Part shown: positions 8,141 through 16,874 of the stretch, piece by piece | How the letters are laid out: each line of letters opens with the position of its first letter | Numbering within the stretch: position 1 is the first letter of the stretch | Source: Halobacteriales archaeon QS_4_62_28 | GTDB taxonomy: Archaea > Halobacteriota > Halobacteria > Halobacteriales > Haloarculaceae | Assembly: GCA_003021685.1 (NCBI GenBank) | Contig: PXRO01000037.1 | Location: forward strand, 167,586 to 231,585 | Direction of reading: 5' to 3' | Length of the DNA stretch: 64,000 nucleotides | The notes under the pieces: generated by a model | The model's database searches: none | Seen by the model: only the letters and a program-made list of their open reading frames with translations | Told to the model about the DNA's origin: nothing | Program-made: the position numbers and the translations under genes

Positions 8141-8167
8141 CGGCTCGCCTGTCAACTAGTGGCTGTG

Positions 8168-8278
8168 ATGGCGACCAAACAACCTGCCGGAATCGACCAC
8201 CTTACCGTCGTTCCGACGAACTTCGACCCTGACGAACAGCAGACAGAGTCCGAAGAACGACAGTGGTCGGAGCACTGA
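8168..8278 (+). CDS. Small acidic ORF, 36 residues
   Basis: Encodes MATKQPAGIDHLTVVPTNFD followed by a D/E/Q-rich tail. Composition, third-position G/C and a well-placed TATA box suggest a real small protein rather than random sequence. It ends 75 nt before the phosphodiesterase-like gene and may share its transcript. No family recognised, no Cys or membrane segment. Confidence 0.4.
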   Translation: MATKQPAGIDHLTVVPTNFDPDEQQTESEERQWSEH

Positions 8279-8353
8279 TTGCCGCTTTCGGTGACGGACG
8301 GGTTTTTCGACCGGGAAAAGAAGCTTCTTGTCGTGGAACAGCGAACGGGGCAT

Positions 8354-9694
8354 ATGGGCCTGTTCGACCGTCTTCGTAGCGGCGACCCCCGCGTCGCCTT
8401 CTTTGGCATCGATGGGGTGCCGTACAGTCTGATCTCTGAGAATCACGACGAATTCGAGAACCTCGCGGCCCTCGCTAGCGAGGGCAGTGCTGGCGCGATC
8501 GACAGCATCGTGCCGCCCGAATCGAGCGCCTGTTGGCCGACCCTGACCACCGGTGTCAATCCCGGTGAAACCGGCGTCTACGGCTTTCAGGACCGCGAAG
8601 TCGGGTCTTACGACACGTACGTTCCGATGGGACGGGACGTACAGGCCACCCGACTCTGGGACCGCGTGACTGACGCTGGCCGAAATGCGACTGTCCTGAA
8701 CGTCCCCGTCACGTTCCCGCCACAGCGCAACGTCCAGCGGATGGTGTCGGGATTCCTCTCTCCCGGCGTCGACGACGCCGCCTACCCCGACGAACTCGGC
8801 GAGCATCTCGACGACATCGACTACCGCATCGACGTGAACGCCAAACTCGGCCACAGCGACGACAAAGCGGAGTTCATCGAGGACGCCCATCGGACGCTTG
8901 ACAAGCGCTTCGAAGCGTTCGAAAAGTACGTCCAGCAGGACGACTGGGACCTCTTTTTCGGCGTCTTCATGACCACCGACCGCGTGAACCACTTCCTGTT
9001 CAAACACTACGAGGAAGACGGCGAATACGACGAGGAGTTCGTCGAGTTCTACCGCAAAGTCGACGACTACCTCGGCCAGTTGCGCGAGATGCTCGCCGAC
9101 GACGTGACGATGGTCGTCGCCTCGGACCACGGCTTTACCAGCCTCGACTACGAGGTCCACTTCAACGAGTGGCTCCAGCAGGCGGGGTGGCTCGAATACG
9201 AGGACGACGACCACGAGAAACTCGGCGACATCGACGAGTCGACGAAAGCCTACTCGCTGATCCCGGGCCGCTTCTACATCAACCTCGAAGACCGCGAACC
9301 GGACGGGTCGGTGCCACAGGACGAGTACGAGTCGGTACGAGCCGACCTCAAGGAGACACTCGAAGCCCTCGAAGGACCGAACGGCAACACGGTCGCCGAC
9401 CGCGTCGTCACCAAAGAACAGGCGTTCCGCGGTGACCACGACGACATCGCACCGGACCTGGTCGTCGTCCCCAACCACGGCTTCGACCTGAAGGCCGGAT
9501 TCAAAGGGTCCGATGACGTGTTTGCCGCCGGCCCGCGCAACGGGATGCACAGTTTCGACAACGCCTCGCTGTTCATCGACGACGCCGACGCGCGGATCAG
9601 CGACGCCGACCTCTTCGACATCGCGCCGACGATTCTCGACCTGATGGATGTCGACTTCGACCCGGCCGAGTTCGACGGGTCCAGCCTGGCGTAA
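8354..9694 (+). CDS. Alkaline phosphatase superfamily / type I phosphodiesterase
   Basis: 446-residue soluble member of the nucleotide pyrophosphatase/phosphodiesterase branch of the alkaline phosphatase superfamily, which uses two metal ions and a Ser/Thr nucleophile to cleave phosphate esters. Metal ligand D20 is in FFGIDGVPYSL and the nucleophile is probably T63 in CWPTLTTGVNP. The later VVASDHGF (about residue 256) supplies the Asp-His metal pair, and a C-terminal MHSFDNASLFIDD / DIAPTILDLM completes the fold. Start at MGLFDRLRSG because residues before it are not acidic. Some haloarchaeal members sit in glycosylation loci, but nothing here shows the substrate. Confidence 0.85.
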   Translation: MGLFDRLRSGDPRVAFFGIDGVPYSLISENHDEFENLAALASEGSAGAIDSIVPPESSACWPTLTTGVNPGETGVYGFQDREVGSYDTYVPMGRDVQATRLWDRVTDAGRNATVLNVPVTFPPQRNVQRMVSGFLSPGVDDAAYPDELGEHLDDIDYRIDVNAKLGHSDDKAEFIEDAHRTLDKRFEAFEKYVQQDDWDLFFGVFMTTDRVNHFLFKHYEEDGEYDEEFVEFYRKVDDYLGQLREMLADDVTMVVASDHGFTSLDYEVHFNEWLQQAGWLEYEDDDHEKLGDIDESTKAYSLIPGRFYINLEDREPDGSVPQDEYESVRADLKETLEALEGPNGNTVADRVVTKEQAFRGDHDDIAPDLVVVPNHGFDLKAGFKGSDDVFAAGPRNGMHSFDNASLFIDDADARISDADLFDIAPTILDLMDVDFDPAEFDGSSLA

Positions 9695-10116
9695 CAGCAC
9701 TAACCGTCATCAACAACCGAACGCCCTCGGCGTGCTCGGCGGTGCTGTGCGGGATATCCTCACTCGCTTTACTCGTTCGGATAGTGCCCGCGCAGAACCG
9801 CCGACCCCGCCTCGCCCGTTCAGTCCACCAGGATCCCACTGCACGGCACCGCAGCACAGCACCGTGGCCACGGTCCTCCCCACCCGATTCACTCACTCCC
9901 ACCGGTCGTTCGTTCATCCACCGGGAGACTCGCTTCGCTCGCGTGTCGCTTCACTCCCGCTCGCATCGTGGTTCTCACGTTGCTCCGAACCACACACCGC
10001 TCGACTCCCGAGCATTCTTTCACTTCGTTCAGGAAGACCTCGCACACGCCGGCGCGAGCGACAGCGCGCGCCACCGCAGTCTGTCCAGTGAATGGCCGGC
10101 ACTGTGTGGAGAGCAT

Positions 10117-10158
10117 CCGGGCGACCGAGCGGTCCGAAGGACCCGGCAGGTCGCCCGG
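10117..10158. terminator. Nested hairpin in convergent gap
   Basis: Perfect 10-bp outer stem CCGGGCGACC (10117-10126) with GGTCGCCCGG (10149-10158); inside it GGTCC GAA GGACC (10131-10143). Near the ends of two convergent genes. Confidence 0.4.
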
Positions 10159-10160
10159 TT

Positions 10161-10194
10161 CCCTCGCCCGAGCGATGCGAGGGCGAGCCTTTTT
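10161..10194 (+). terminator. Hairpin followed by T-run
   Basis: CCCTCGC (10161-10167) can pair with GCGAGGG (10177-10183), and CTCGCCC with GGGCGAG one register on, directly followed by CCTTTTT. Hairpin plus T-run suits termination of rightward transcripts. Confidence 0.5.
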
Positions 10195-10198
10195 CATC

Positions 10199-10248
10199 GA
10201 CGTTTTTGCGCGAGGGGTTCGAGCGCGGCGAAGCCGCAACTCGAACCC
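10199..10248 (-). terminator. Hairpin for leftward transcripts ending cetZ
   Basis: GGGTTCGAG (10215-10223) pairs with CTCGAACCC (10240-10248), with inner GCGGC GAA GCCGC. On the minus strand it lies about 20 nt after the cetZ stop, and A-runs at 10202-10206 (T on plus, A on minus) and T-run on minus at 10256-10260 flank it. Confidence 0.4.
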
Positions 10249-10267
10249 GAAGCGGAAAAAGGTCGGT

Positions 10268-11344
10268 CTACATCAGGTCGTCGAGACCCTCGTTTTCGAG
10301 GCCGTCCATCGGATCGATCTCTTCGTCCTTGTTCCGTTCGGCTTCCCGTGCGCGTTCCATGAACTCATCGACCCGATCGGAACGCTCGACGCCGCCGAGG
10401 ACGACGAGAGCGGCGAGTTTCTCGCTCTCGATAGGGAAGTCTCCGCCCCGGACTTCGAGACTCCCGGTCTCCTCTTCCATCCACTTGCGCGCACGTTCGA
10501 CGCCTTTCCGTGAGATGCGCTCGGGGTGGCCAGCGATCACCAGCAACCCCTTGTCGGCGGTGATGGCGTCCGGGAGACTCATGCTCGTCAGGAGGGCGTT
10601 CCGGGTGACGCTGGTGATCGTATTGATGTTCTCGCCGGCGTCTTCGCTCGATTCGGCAGCGGCGTAGCCGACCGAGGCGATGCCACCGCCTTTCAGCGTG
10701 TTGATGACCTCCGAGGAGTCGACGACGCTCTCGCCGACGCCTTCGACGGCCTCGCCGGAGGCAAGGAGGAGGCCGATCCGCTGTGCAATCGCGTCGTTGA
10801 TCCGCTCGAAACCGGCTTCGAGGCTGTCGCCGGAGACTTTCCATCCGTCGTTGTCGATGAGAATTACCGAGTCGGCCTCGCGAACGCACGTCTTGACCGA
10901 CCGGCCGGCGTTAGCCTGGTACAGTCCCCCCTCGTCCTGGCCGGGGAGGACGCCGAGGACGTAGATGGGAATGTCGTAGATGCGCTGGAGTTCACGCGTG
11001 AGCATCGGCGCGCCACCGGAGCCGGTCCCGCCACCGAGGCCGGCGACGATGACGATTGCTTCTGCCTCGGTAGTCAGGCGACCGTCGAGGTTGTCCATGA
11101 CCTCGGTCGCGTTCTCCTGCATGATCTCGGCACCGAGTTCGTTGTCACCACCGACGCCGTGGCCCTTGACCCGATCCTGCCCGATCAACTGCGTGTCGAT
11201 GTTGAGTTCCCGGAGGTCGGCTTTGGCCGTATTGACCGCGAGGGCACCCTTGACAGCGTCGAAGTCCATGTCGTAATCGAATTCGGCGAGCGCCTGCGTG
11301 ATCTTCCCTCCGGCCTGGCCGACACCAATCAGGACAACTTTCAT
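10268..11344 (-). CDS. cetZ: CetZ tubulin-like GTPase
   Basis: 358-residue tubulin/FtsZ-superfamily protein of the archaeal CetZ type, which polymerises with GTP and controls cell shape in haloarchaea. N-terminal nucleotide-binding start GVGQAGGKI (7-15), then GHGVGGDNELGAE (61-73) and the tubulin signature GGGTGSGG at 104-111, the CetZ form of FtsZ GGGTGTG. A second-half GTPase-activating domain follows, and the acidic tail ends LENEGLDDLM, a short conserved C-terminal peptide likely for partner binding. No extra cell-division genes adjoin. Not one of the classical FtsZ1/FtsZ2 pair. Paralogue number (CetZ1 versus others) cannot be assigned safely. Confidence 0.92.
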   Translation of the reverse strand: MKVVLIGVGQAGGKITQALAEFDYDMDFDAVKGALAVNTAKADLRELNIDTQLIGQDRVKGHGVGGDNELGAEIMQENATEVMDNLDGRLTTEAEAIVIVAGLGGGTGSGGAPMLTRELQRIYDIPIYVLGVLPGQDEGGLYQANAGRSVKTCVREADSVILIDNDGWKVSGDSLEAGFERINDAIAQRIGLLLASGEAVEGVGESVVDSSEVINTLKGGGIASVGYAAAESSEDAGENINTITSVTRNALLTSMSLPDAITADKGLLVIAGHPERISRKGVERARKWMEEETGSLEVRGGDFPIESEKLAALVVLGGVERSDRVDEFMERAREAERNKDEEIDPMDGLENEGLDDLM

Positions 11345-11423
11345 ACAGTAGGGTAGACAGCGGGACTAATCAACGTTGCCCCAGTCCGAAGATTCAAATG
11401 GTGAGACCGGTCCAGAACGGGCC

Positions 11424-11954
11424 ATGTCCGAACGAGAGACGCTGGACCGGCGACTTCGCGCCGTCGAACGAACCCTCACTGGAGACGAGCAGGATCTCGA
11501 CCAGTTACAGGAGGCCGGCGAACTCGCCGGGCGCGTCGAACAGGTCGAGACCGAACTCGAAGCCCAACAGCGACAGATCGAGGAACTCGAAGCAGCCACA
11601 CAGGCCCTCCGGGGATATGTCGGCAACGTCCGGGCCGTCAACAGCGATGTCGAACAGCGCGCCGACGCGGCCGTGGCCGCGGTCGATAGACTCGAAGACC
11701 GACTCGACGCGAACGAAGGGGATCACCGAACGCCCCGGGCCGGTCGCGGATCCCCCGCTGCCGATGGCGGGACGCGGAACCAGACCGGCGAGCGGGGCGA
11801 ATTCACCGCCAACGGACGGAGAGACACGCCGGCAAGCTGCGCTGTCCGTGACCGGCATCGTGATGATGGTGTCGCCGGTGAGGACGGTACCGGCAGTGAC
11901 GATGTCGAAGACACTGACGAGGGCCTCCTCGCCGGAATCCGCGCGCGACTGTGA
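11424..11954 (+). CDS. Coiled-coil protein heading pilus-like operon (DUF7310-like)
   Basis: 176-residue protein starting MSERETLDRRLRAVERTL. Residues ~1-100 form a heptad-rich coiled coil (many L/V at a/d positions, runs of E/Q); the rest is a low-complexity G/R/D/T linker ending in a short EGLLAGIRARL helix. No membrane segment. It overlaps the next gene by 4 nt (GTGA), so it is the first gene of the ATPase/membrane operon. Possibly a cytoplasmic adaptor of the machine; that is inference. DUF7310 name from memory. Confidence 0.7.
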   Translation: MSERETLDRRLRAVERTLTGDEQDLDQLQEAGELAGRVEQVETELEAQQRQIEELEAATQALRGYVGNVRAVNSDVEQRADAAVAAVDRLEDRLDANEGDHRTPRAGRGSPAADGGTRNQTGERGEFTANGRRDTPASCAVRDRHRDDGVAGEDGTGSDDVEDTDEGLLAGIRARL

Positions 11955-12406
11955 TCTATCGGACAGTCCTGGCTGTCCTCCTTGCCACCGCCCTGCTGGC
12001 GGTCTCACTCCCGGCACTGGACGACGCGCGACAGGAGCGTGCCGCCACAGCGGTCGCGACAGACATCGACGCTCTGCAGCGGGCCGCTGGCGACCTCCTC
12101 GCGGCCGACGATCCGACCGACGGTGCGGGTGCTCGCCGCATCTTCACGTTTCGACTTCCCGCGAGACAGTGGGCCAACGCCGGGGTCGAGCAGGTCACGA
12201 TCACACCCAGGGCCGATGGCACCCCGGCCAGCGTGTCCTGGCGGGTCGACGGCGACCGGACGATGTCACGACCGCTCCCCGGACTCCCACTGCAGACGCC
12301 GACCGGAGCGCCACTGCGCCTCCAGTCTCAGGGCCGACACAGACTCGTACTGGCACTGTCGGGGACACCGGGATCACCCGTCGTCACCGTCCGGCGATTG
12401 AAGTGA
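11951..12406 (+). CDS. Single-pass exported subunit of pilus-like operon (DUF7311-like)
   Basis: 151-residue protein with a GTG start inside the previous stop. It has one N-terminal hydrophobic segment (about residues 5-22, MIYRTVLAVLLATALLAVS) followed by an extracellular beta-rich domain with an FRLP / VTITPR core. Layout resembles minor pilins or signal-anchored accessory subunits, but there is no clear class III prepilin site. One base separates it from the ATPase gene. Known only as a haloarchaeal family to me. Confidence 0.7.
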   Translation: MIYRTVLAVLLATALLAVSLPALDDARQERAATAVATDIDALQRAAGDLLAADDPTDGAGARRIFTFRLPARQWANAGVEQVTITPRADGTPASVSWRVDGDRTMSRPLPGLPLQTPTGAPLRLQSQGRHRLVLALSGTPGSPVVTVRRLK

Positions 12407-12407
12407 G

Positions 12408-14294
12408 ATGACGAACCGAACGGAGCGCATGCGAGGGTGGTTCGAGCGCGATACGACGACTGAGGCCTGTCAGTGTACGACACAACACGAGGACGGTGTA
12501 TTGCTCGTGAACGCCGGGGACTGTCCTGGCCGGGGGGCACTGGCGGACGAACCGGCGTGTCGACGGACCGTCGTCGACGCACTCAGCGACCGTGACGCCG
12601 CGAGCATCGTCACGCGACGCGCCGGCAGGGAACGGGCATATCTCGACGAGGACGCGGCGCTGCTCTGTGCCGCTGGTCGCTTTGTCGACCGAATTGCCGT
12701 TCACGAGCAGCGTCTGGCAGAGCGGGCATCGACGGACCCGGTCGCGGCCGCCGAGGAGGCAACTGGCCGGGCAGGACCAGCGGCCACTGTCGCCGCTGAA
12801 ACCGGGTTAGCGCTGTGTGCCCAGCGGATCGGCGACATCGAGGCGCTGGTCCCCCACGTCGGGCCGACAGTCAGTCACGTCCGTGCTGCTCTCGATCCAC
12901 CGACGGAGTGTCGACTGCGCGACAGCGAATCGCTGTCGACCGGTGCAACCGTCAGAGTGTACGAGCGGGACGACGCCCGACCGCTATACCACCTCGAACC
13001 ACTGACAGCGACACTCGACGACACCGCGATGTCGACACTCGCACTGGCGAGACAACTCGTCGCCGACGGGACAGTCACAGGCCAGCGGGCCGCCTGGCGC
13101 GCCGTTCGAGCAGTCGCGAGTGAGGACGAACCGATAGAGCGTCTGGGGAGCGTCCTCGACCGTCACACGACCGGCTACGGGATGCTGGCAGACCTCTTCG
13201 ACGATCCGCGCGTCACGGACGTATTTGCGACAGCACCGATTCCGGAGCGACCCCTCCAGGTTCGTCTCGACGGGGAGTTGCTGACGACGAACCTCCGAAT
13301 GGGCCAGCGCGGTGTCGAGGCGTTCACGTCCAAACTCCGTCGTGAGAGCGGCCGGGCATTCTCGCGGGCGAGTCCGACCATCGACGCGACGGCGGATATC
13401 GGCGACCGCCGGGTCCGGATTGCGGGGACGACGGCACCCGTCAGTGACGGTCCAGCCTTCGCGTTGCGGGCCCACGACCGAACCGTCTGGACGCTGCCAC
13501 AACTAATCGACAACGAGACGATGCCGGCCGGGGCCGCGGCGCTCCTCTCGGTCGCCGTCACCCGCGGGGCGGCCACGCTCGTCGCCGGTCCCCGCGGTGC
13601 GGGCAAGACGACGCTACTTGGCGCGTTGCTCTGGGAACTCGACGGTGGCGTTCGGACGCTCGTCATGGAAGATACGCCGGAGTTACCCGTCGAGCAACTC
13701 CAGGCCGATGGCCGGGACGTGCAGTCGCTCGTGACAGAGAGCGGCGACGGTCCCGGACTCGCGCCCGACGAGACACTCCGGACGGCACTTCGTTTCGGCG
13801 AGGGGGCACTCGTCGTCGGTGAAGTCAGGGGCCAGGAGGCCCGCGTTCTCTACGAGGCGATGCGGGTCGGCGCAAACGCCAGTGCCGTCCTCGGGACGAT
13901 TCACGGCGACGGCGGCGAGGACGTTCGCGAGCGAGTCGTCGCTGATCTCGACGTTCCCGCCTCGTCGTTCGCAACGACTGATCTCGTCGTGACGATGACC
14001 CCGGGCGAGGCGGGTGGGAGCCGACGGGTCGCGGCAATCGAAGAAGTCGTCGACAGTTCTGATGGACTCCGGTTCCCGGCGCTGTACAGCCTCGACGACG
14101 GCCATCTCCGTCCGACAGGGCGAATCGAACGGGGAAACAGCCGACTGGTCGCAGCCCTCGCCAACAGCGACGAGTCCTACGCTGCCGTGCGCGAGCAACT
14201 CTCACAGCGGGCGACGGGGTTACGACACCGTGACAGGCGTGGCACCGGATCAGCGGAGCGAAACGGACAGGCCCGGCCAGGAGCCACTGACTGA
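12408..14294 (+). CDS. Type II/IV secretion ATPase (PilB/TadA-like)
   Basis: 628-residue cytoplasmic motor ATPase of the type II secretion / type IV pilus / archaellum superfamily. Walker A GPRGAGKTT at about residues 393-401; an Asp box (TLVMEDTPELP) follows; Walker B ALVVGEVRGQEA at about 467; the His box is represented by GTIHGDGGED. The N-terminal region has four cysteines (C21, C23, C39, C51) in a CxC...C...C pattern that may bind metal. The usual N2-domain core starts around residue 230 (DPRVTDVFATAPI). Translationally coupled to the downstream PilC-like gene by an ATG/TGA overlap, the normal motor-platform pairing. Confidence 0.9.
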   Translation: MTNRTERMRGWFERDTTTEACQCTTQHEDGVLLVNAGDCPGRGALADEPACRRTVVDALSDRDAASIVTRRAGRERAYLDEDAALLCAAGRFVDRIAVHEQRLAERASTDPVAAAEEATGRAGPAATVAAETGLALCAQRIGDIEALVPHVGPTVSHVRAALDPPTECRLRDSESLSTGATVRVYERDDARPLYHLEPLTATLDDTAMSTLALARQLVADGTVTGQRAAWRAVRAVASEDEPIERLGSVLDRHTTGYGMLADLFDDPRVTDVFATAPIPERPLQVRLDGELLTTNLRMGQRGVEAFTSKLRRESGRAFSRASPTIDATADIGDRRVRIAGTTAPVSDGPAFALRAHDRTVWTLPQLIDNETMPAGAAALLSVAVTRGAATLVAGPRGAGKTTLLGALLWELDGGVRTLVMEDTPELPVEQLQADGRDVQSLVTESGDGPGLAPDETLRTALRFGEGALVVGEVRGQEARVLYEAMRVGANASAVLGTIHGDGGEDVRERVVADLDVPASSFATTDLVVTMTPGEAGGSRRVAAIEEVVDSSDGLRFPALYSLDDGHLRPTGRIERGNSRLVAALANSDESYAAVREQLSQRATGLRHRDRRGTGSAERNGQARPGATD

Positions 14295-15988
14295 TGTGGC
14301 ACGCACTGATCGCCGTGCTCGCAGATCTGTGGCCGCTGTCGACGCCGGACCGCCCCCCACTCAGGCGCGCGCTGGGTTTTCTGGAATGGAGCGTCAGGCC
14401 CGGGGACCTCCAGGCTGCAAGCTTTGCCGGGGCGTTCCTGCTGGGGCTGACAGGAGTGCTGACGAACGCGCTCGTGGGCGGAACGGTCGGGCTGGTAGGG
14501 GGCGCGTGCTGTCTCGTCGCCGCCACGCTTGCACTCGGTGCTGGCAGACTCGTCGAGTTACTCGCGCGGGCACGCCGGGCCAGCGCGCTCGGTGCCGCGC
14601 CAGCACTGCTCACTCGGGCGACGCTACGGATGCGCCTCCGGCCCGCACCGGAAGCGGCCGCACGGTTCGCAGGTGCGACGGCCCAGGGCGCACTCGCCCG
14701 GAGTCTCGCCGGTCACGTCCGTCGGACGGCAAACGGCCCGGAGACGGGACTGAACGCCTTCGCCAGCGAGTGGGCACCGTGGTTTCCCGAACTCGAACGG
14801 GCCTGCTCGCTCGTCGAGAGCGCGGGCCGACAACCGGCGGCTGATCGAGAAGCGACGCTCGACAGCGCACGCCGTGCCGTCCTCGACGGTGCTCGTGATC
14901 GGATGTCGACCTTCGCCGCCTCGATCAGGGGACCGATCACGGCGCTGTACGCTTTCGGCGTCTTGCTCCCACTGGCGCTCGTGTCGCTGCTGCCCGCCCT
15001 CGATGCTGCCGGGATGGCCACGTCGTTGTCACTGATCGTGCTCGTCTACGATCTGTGTCTTCCTGCGATCGTCATCGCGGCGAGCGTGTGGCTCCTGGCG
15101 AAACGCCCGGTCGCGTTCCCGCCGACGGTGATCGAACGATCACACCCCGATGTGTGGACGACGCGCTGGCAGGCGATTGGCGCTGGACTGATCGCCGGTG
15201 GTCTCGCCGGGTGGGTCGCCCAGCGGCTGCTCGGGACCTGGACCGGCCCGCTTGCGGCCGTTGGCTGTGGTGTCGGGACAGCACTGCTCGTCGCCTTCTC
15301 CCCGATGCAGTCGGTCCGCTCGGAGGTCCGCGCCGTCGAGGCGGGACTCCCCGACGCGCTTTCACTGATCGGCCGGCAGGTCGAGCGCGGCGTGGCAACA
15401 GAGCAGGCCCTCGACCGCGTGGCAGACGAGTGTCCGTGCGCGACAGGTACCGTCTTCGCGTCTGCAGCACGACGACAGCGCCGTCTCGGTGTCGACATCG
15501 AGAGCGCCTTCACCGGCGAGAACGGCGCGCTATCGACGGTCCCGAGTGATCGAGCGGCGACCGGGGCCGCGCTGCTCGCGCTCTCCGCTCGTGAGGGGCG
15601 GCCGGCCGGCACGGCGCTGACCTCGCTCGGCGACCACCTCGAAACGCTCGACGAGGTCGAGCAGGAGACGCGCCGGGCCGTCGAACAGGTGACGAACACG
15701 CTCTCGACGACGGCTGCCGTCTTCGGCCCGCTGGTCGGTGGCGCGACGGTCGCACTGTCGGCGGCGCTCGGCCACGGTGGCCCACTCGGTGGCACGACGC
15801 CAGTCAGTGCGGTCGGTCTCGCCGTCGGCTGGTACGTCCTCGTTCTCGCAGTGGTCCTGACAGCTCTCGCTACGGGGCTGACGCGAGGCCTGGATCGCTC
15901 ACTGGTGGGCTATCGCATCGGTCTCGCGCTCGTGACCGCGACAGCTACCTACCTCACCGCGTTCGTCGGTGCCGGGCTGTTCGTCTGA
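14294..15988 (+). CDS. Type II secretion F-domain platform protein (PilC/TadC-like)
   Basis: 564-residue polytopic protein, partner of the preceding ATPase. Two hydrophobic blocks (about residues 35-95 and 215-265) flank a cytoplasmic helical T2SS-F region, and a second F-region around 345-475 is followed by C-terminal membrane helices (about 475-505, 510-535, 545-564). The duplicated F-domain arrangement is normal for archaeal TadC-type platforms. Starts on the last base of the ATPase stop codon. Several exported single-pass proteins are encoded immediately downstream. Confidence 0.88.
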   Translation: MWHALIAVLADLWPLSTPDRPPLRRALGFLEWSVRPGDLQAASFAGAFLLGLTGVLTNALVGGTVGLVGGACCLVAATLALGAGRLVELLARARRASALGAAPALLTRATLRMRLRPAPEAAARFAGATAQGALARSLAGHVRRTANGPETGLNAFASEWAPWFPELERACSLVESAGRQPAADREATLDSARRAVLDGARDRMSTFAASIRGPITALYAFGVLLPLALVSLLPALDAAGMATSLSLIVLVYDLCLPAIVIAASVWLLAKRPVAFPPTVIERSHPDVWTTRWQAIGAGLIAGGLAGWVAQRLLGTWTGPLAAVGCGVGTALLVAFSPMQSVRSEVRAVEAGLPDALSLIGRQVERGVATEQALDRVADECPCATGTVFASAARRQRRLGVDIESAFTGENGALSTVPSDRAATGAALLALSAREGRPAGTALTSLGDHLETLDEVEQETRRAVEQVTNTLSTTAAVFGPLVGGATVALSAALGHGGPLGGTTPVSAVGLAVGWYVLVLAVVLTALATGLTRGLDRSLVGYRIGLALVTATATYLTAFVGAGLFV

Positions 15989-16005
15989 CAGCAGTCGTCG
16001 GAGGG

Positions 16006-16013
16006 TTTAAATT
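16006..16013 (+). promoter_or_regulatory. TATA box for exported-subunit genes
   Basis: TTTAAATT centred 27-28 nt before the ATG at 16037, just after the platform gene. It marks a second, leaderless promoter for the subunit genes and shows that the ATG at 16037, not the earlier one at 16016, is the start. Confidence 0.65.
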
Positions 16014-16036
16014 CAATGCCGGGACCAGGCGGGTCC

Positions 16037-16501
16037 ATGTTCGACGTTCCAGTCGATACGGTCTATCTCTGGCTCGGCGTGGCGGCGTTCAGCGTCGCCG
16101 TGCTCGGCGTAATACTGGCGGTGCCGACGACAGCACCGCCGGATGCCACGAGGGTCGCAGACGCCGTCGACCGGGTTGCTGTCGAGCCGGCAGGTGCACA
16201 GCGAACGATGCAGATCGATGCGACCGAGATCAGGCTCGGCCCGCGACAGATTTCTCTCCGGAACGAGGGTGGCTCGGCCACCGCATCGGTCACTCACGGA
16301 CCGATTACACCGGCGGTAGACGACGACCAGCTCGAACTCGTTTTGTATGGCCGGCCGCCGAACATCGTGTTCGAATCGCCAGCAGCGTTCGCGCGGGCCG
16401 TCGAAGCGGCACAGACACGAACCGAGTGGCAGCCTGCACCGGCCCAGGTCGAAATCCGACGGGTCGACTGGGGAGGGACGGATGTCACGCTCGTCGGCTA
16501 G
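16037..16501 (+). CDS. Single-pass exported subunit (DUF7283-like)
   Basis: 154-residue protein: short N-terminus MFDVPVDTVYLW, one membrane helix (about residues 8-30), then a beta-rich exported domain. Start chosen from the TATA spacing. No cysteines or typical prepilin peptidase motif. The next gene starts inside its last codons (20-nt overlap), so they are co-translated. Likely a minor component of the pilus-like machine; the DUF number is recalled, not checked. Confidence 0.7.
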   Translation: MFDVPVDTVYLWLGVAAFSVAVLGVILAVPTTAPPDATRVADAVDRVAVEPAGAQRTMQIDATEIRLGPRQISLRNEGGSATASVTHGPITPAVDDDQLELVLYGRPPNIVFESPAAFARAVEAAQTRTEWQPAPAQVEIRRVDWGGTDVTLVG

Positions 16502-16874
16502 GGGCCAGACCGAGCCACTGGTGGCAGTCGTCGCCGTCGTCGTCGTGTCGCTCGCTCTCTCGCTCTACGTGGGGGTTCTCGACGCTCAACTGCCGGGCCA
16601 GCGTGACCGGACCGTCGCCGAGACGACAGTCGCCGCGATTGAGGACCACGTCGCTCCGACCGGTGTCGCCGTGCCAGTCCGATTATATACGGCCGCGAAC
16701 GGGACTCCCTCGGGCTACGAGGCCCGCGCGACGCTCACTACCGGGAGCGAAGACTGGACGCTCGGGCCGGACCAGCCACCGGCGCGTGCTGACCGGGCGA
16801 GCAGACGAGTGGGTATCCGCATCGAATCGGGGCGCGTGGTCCCCGGCCGGCTCCGGGTGGCGGTCTGGCGATGA
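16482..16874 (+). CDS. Pilin-like exported subunit
   Basis: 130-residue protein starting MSRSSARGQTEPLVAVVAVVVVS. A short basic leader with RGQ-TEPL followed by a ~22-residue hydrophobic helix resembles archaeal prepilins, with possible PibD cleavage around the Gly/Gln-Thr before the helix. The C-terminal ~95 residues are a small beta domain. Overlaps both neighbours (20 nt and 4 nt). Function as pseudopilin is inferred from the layout. Confidence 0.7.
   Translation: MSRSSARGQTEPLVAVVAVVVVSLALSLYVGVLDAQLPGQRDRTVAETTVAAIEDHVAPTGVAVPVRLYTAANGTPSGYEARATLTTGSEDWTLGPDQPPARADRASRRVGIRIESGRVVPGRLRVAVWR

Larger units (their letters stand above)
9695..10267. other. 573-nt hairpin-rich gap between convergent genes
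   Basis: No ORF with haloarchaeal protein character on either strand; the overlapping long ORFs are Arg/Ser-rich GC artefacts. Both flanking genes point into it. It contains repeated CTTCGCTCGC-like words (9929-9965), several dyads, and three strong hairpins at its right end (listed separately). No SRP or RNase P RNA signature is seen. Best reading is a two-sided termination zone, possibly expanded by repeat insertion. Confidence 0.5.

Noticed and set aside
9695..10267. Possible SRP or RNase P RNA in the convergent gap
   Set aside because: Conserved SRP S-domain and RNase P core words were looked for on both strands and not found.
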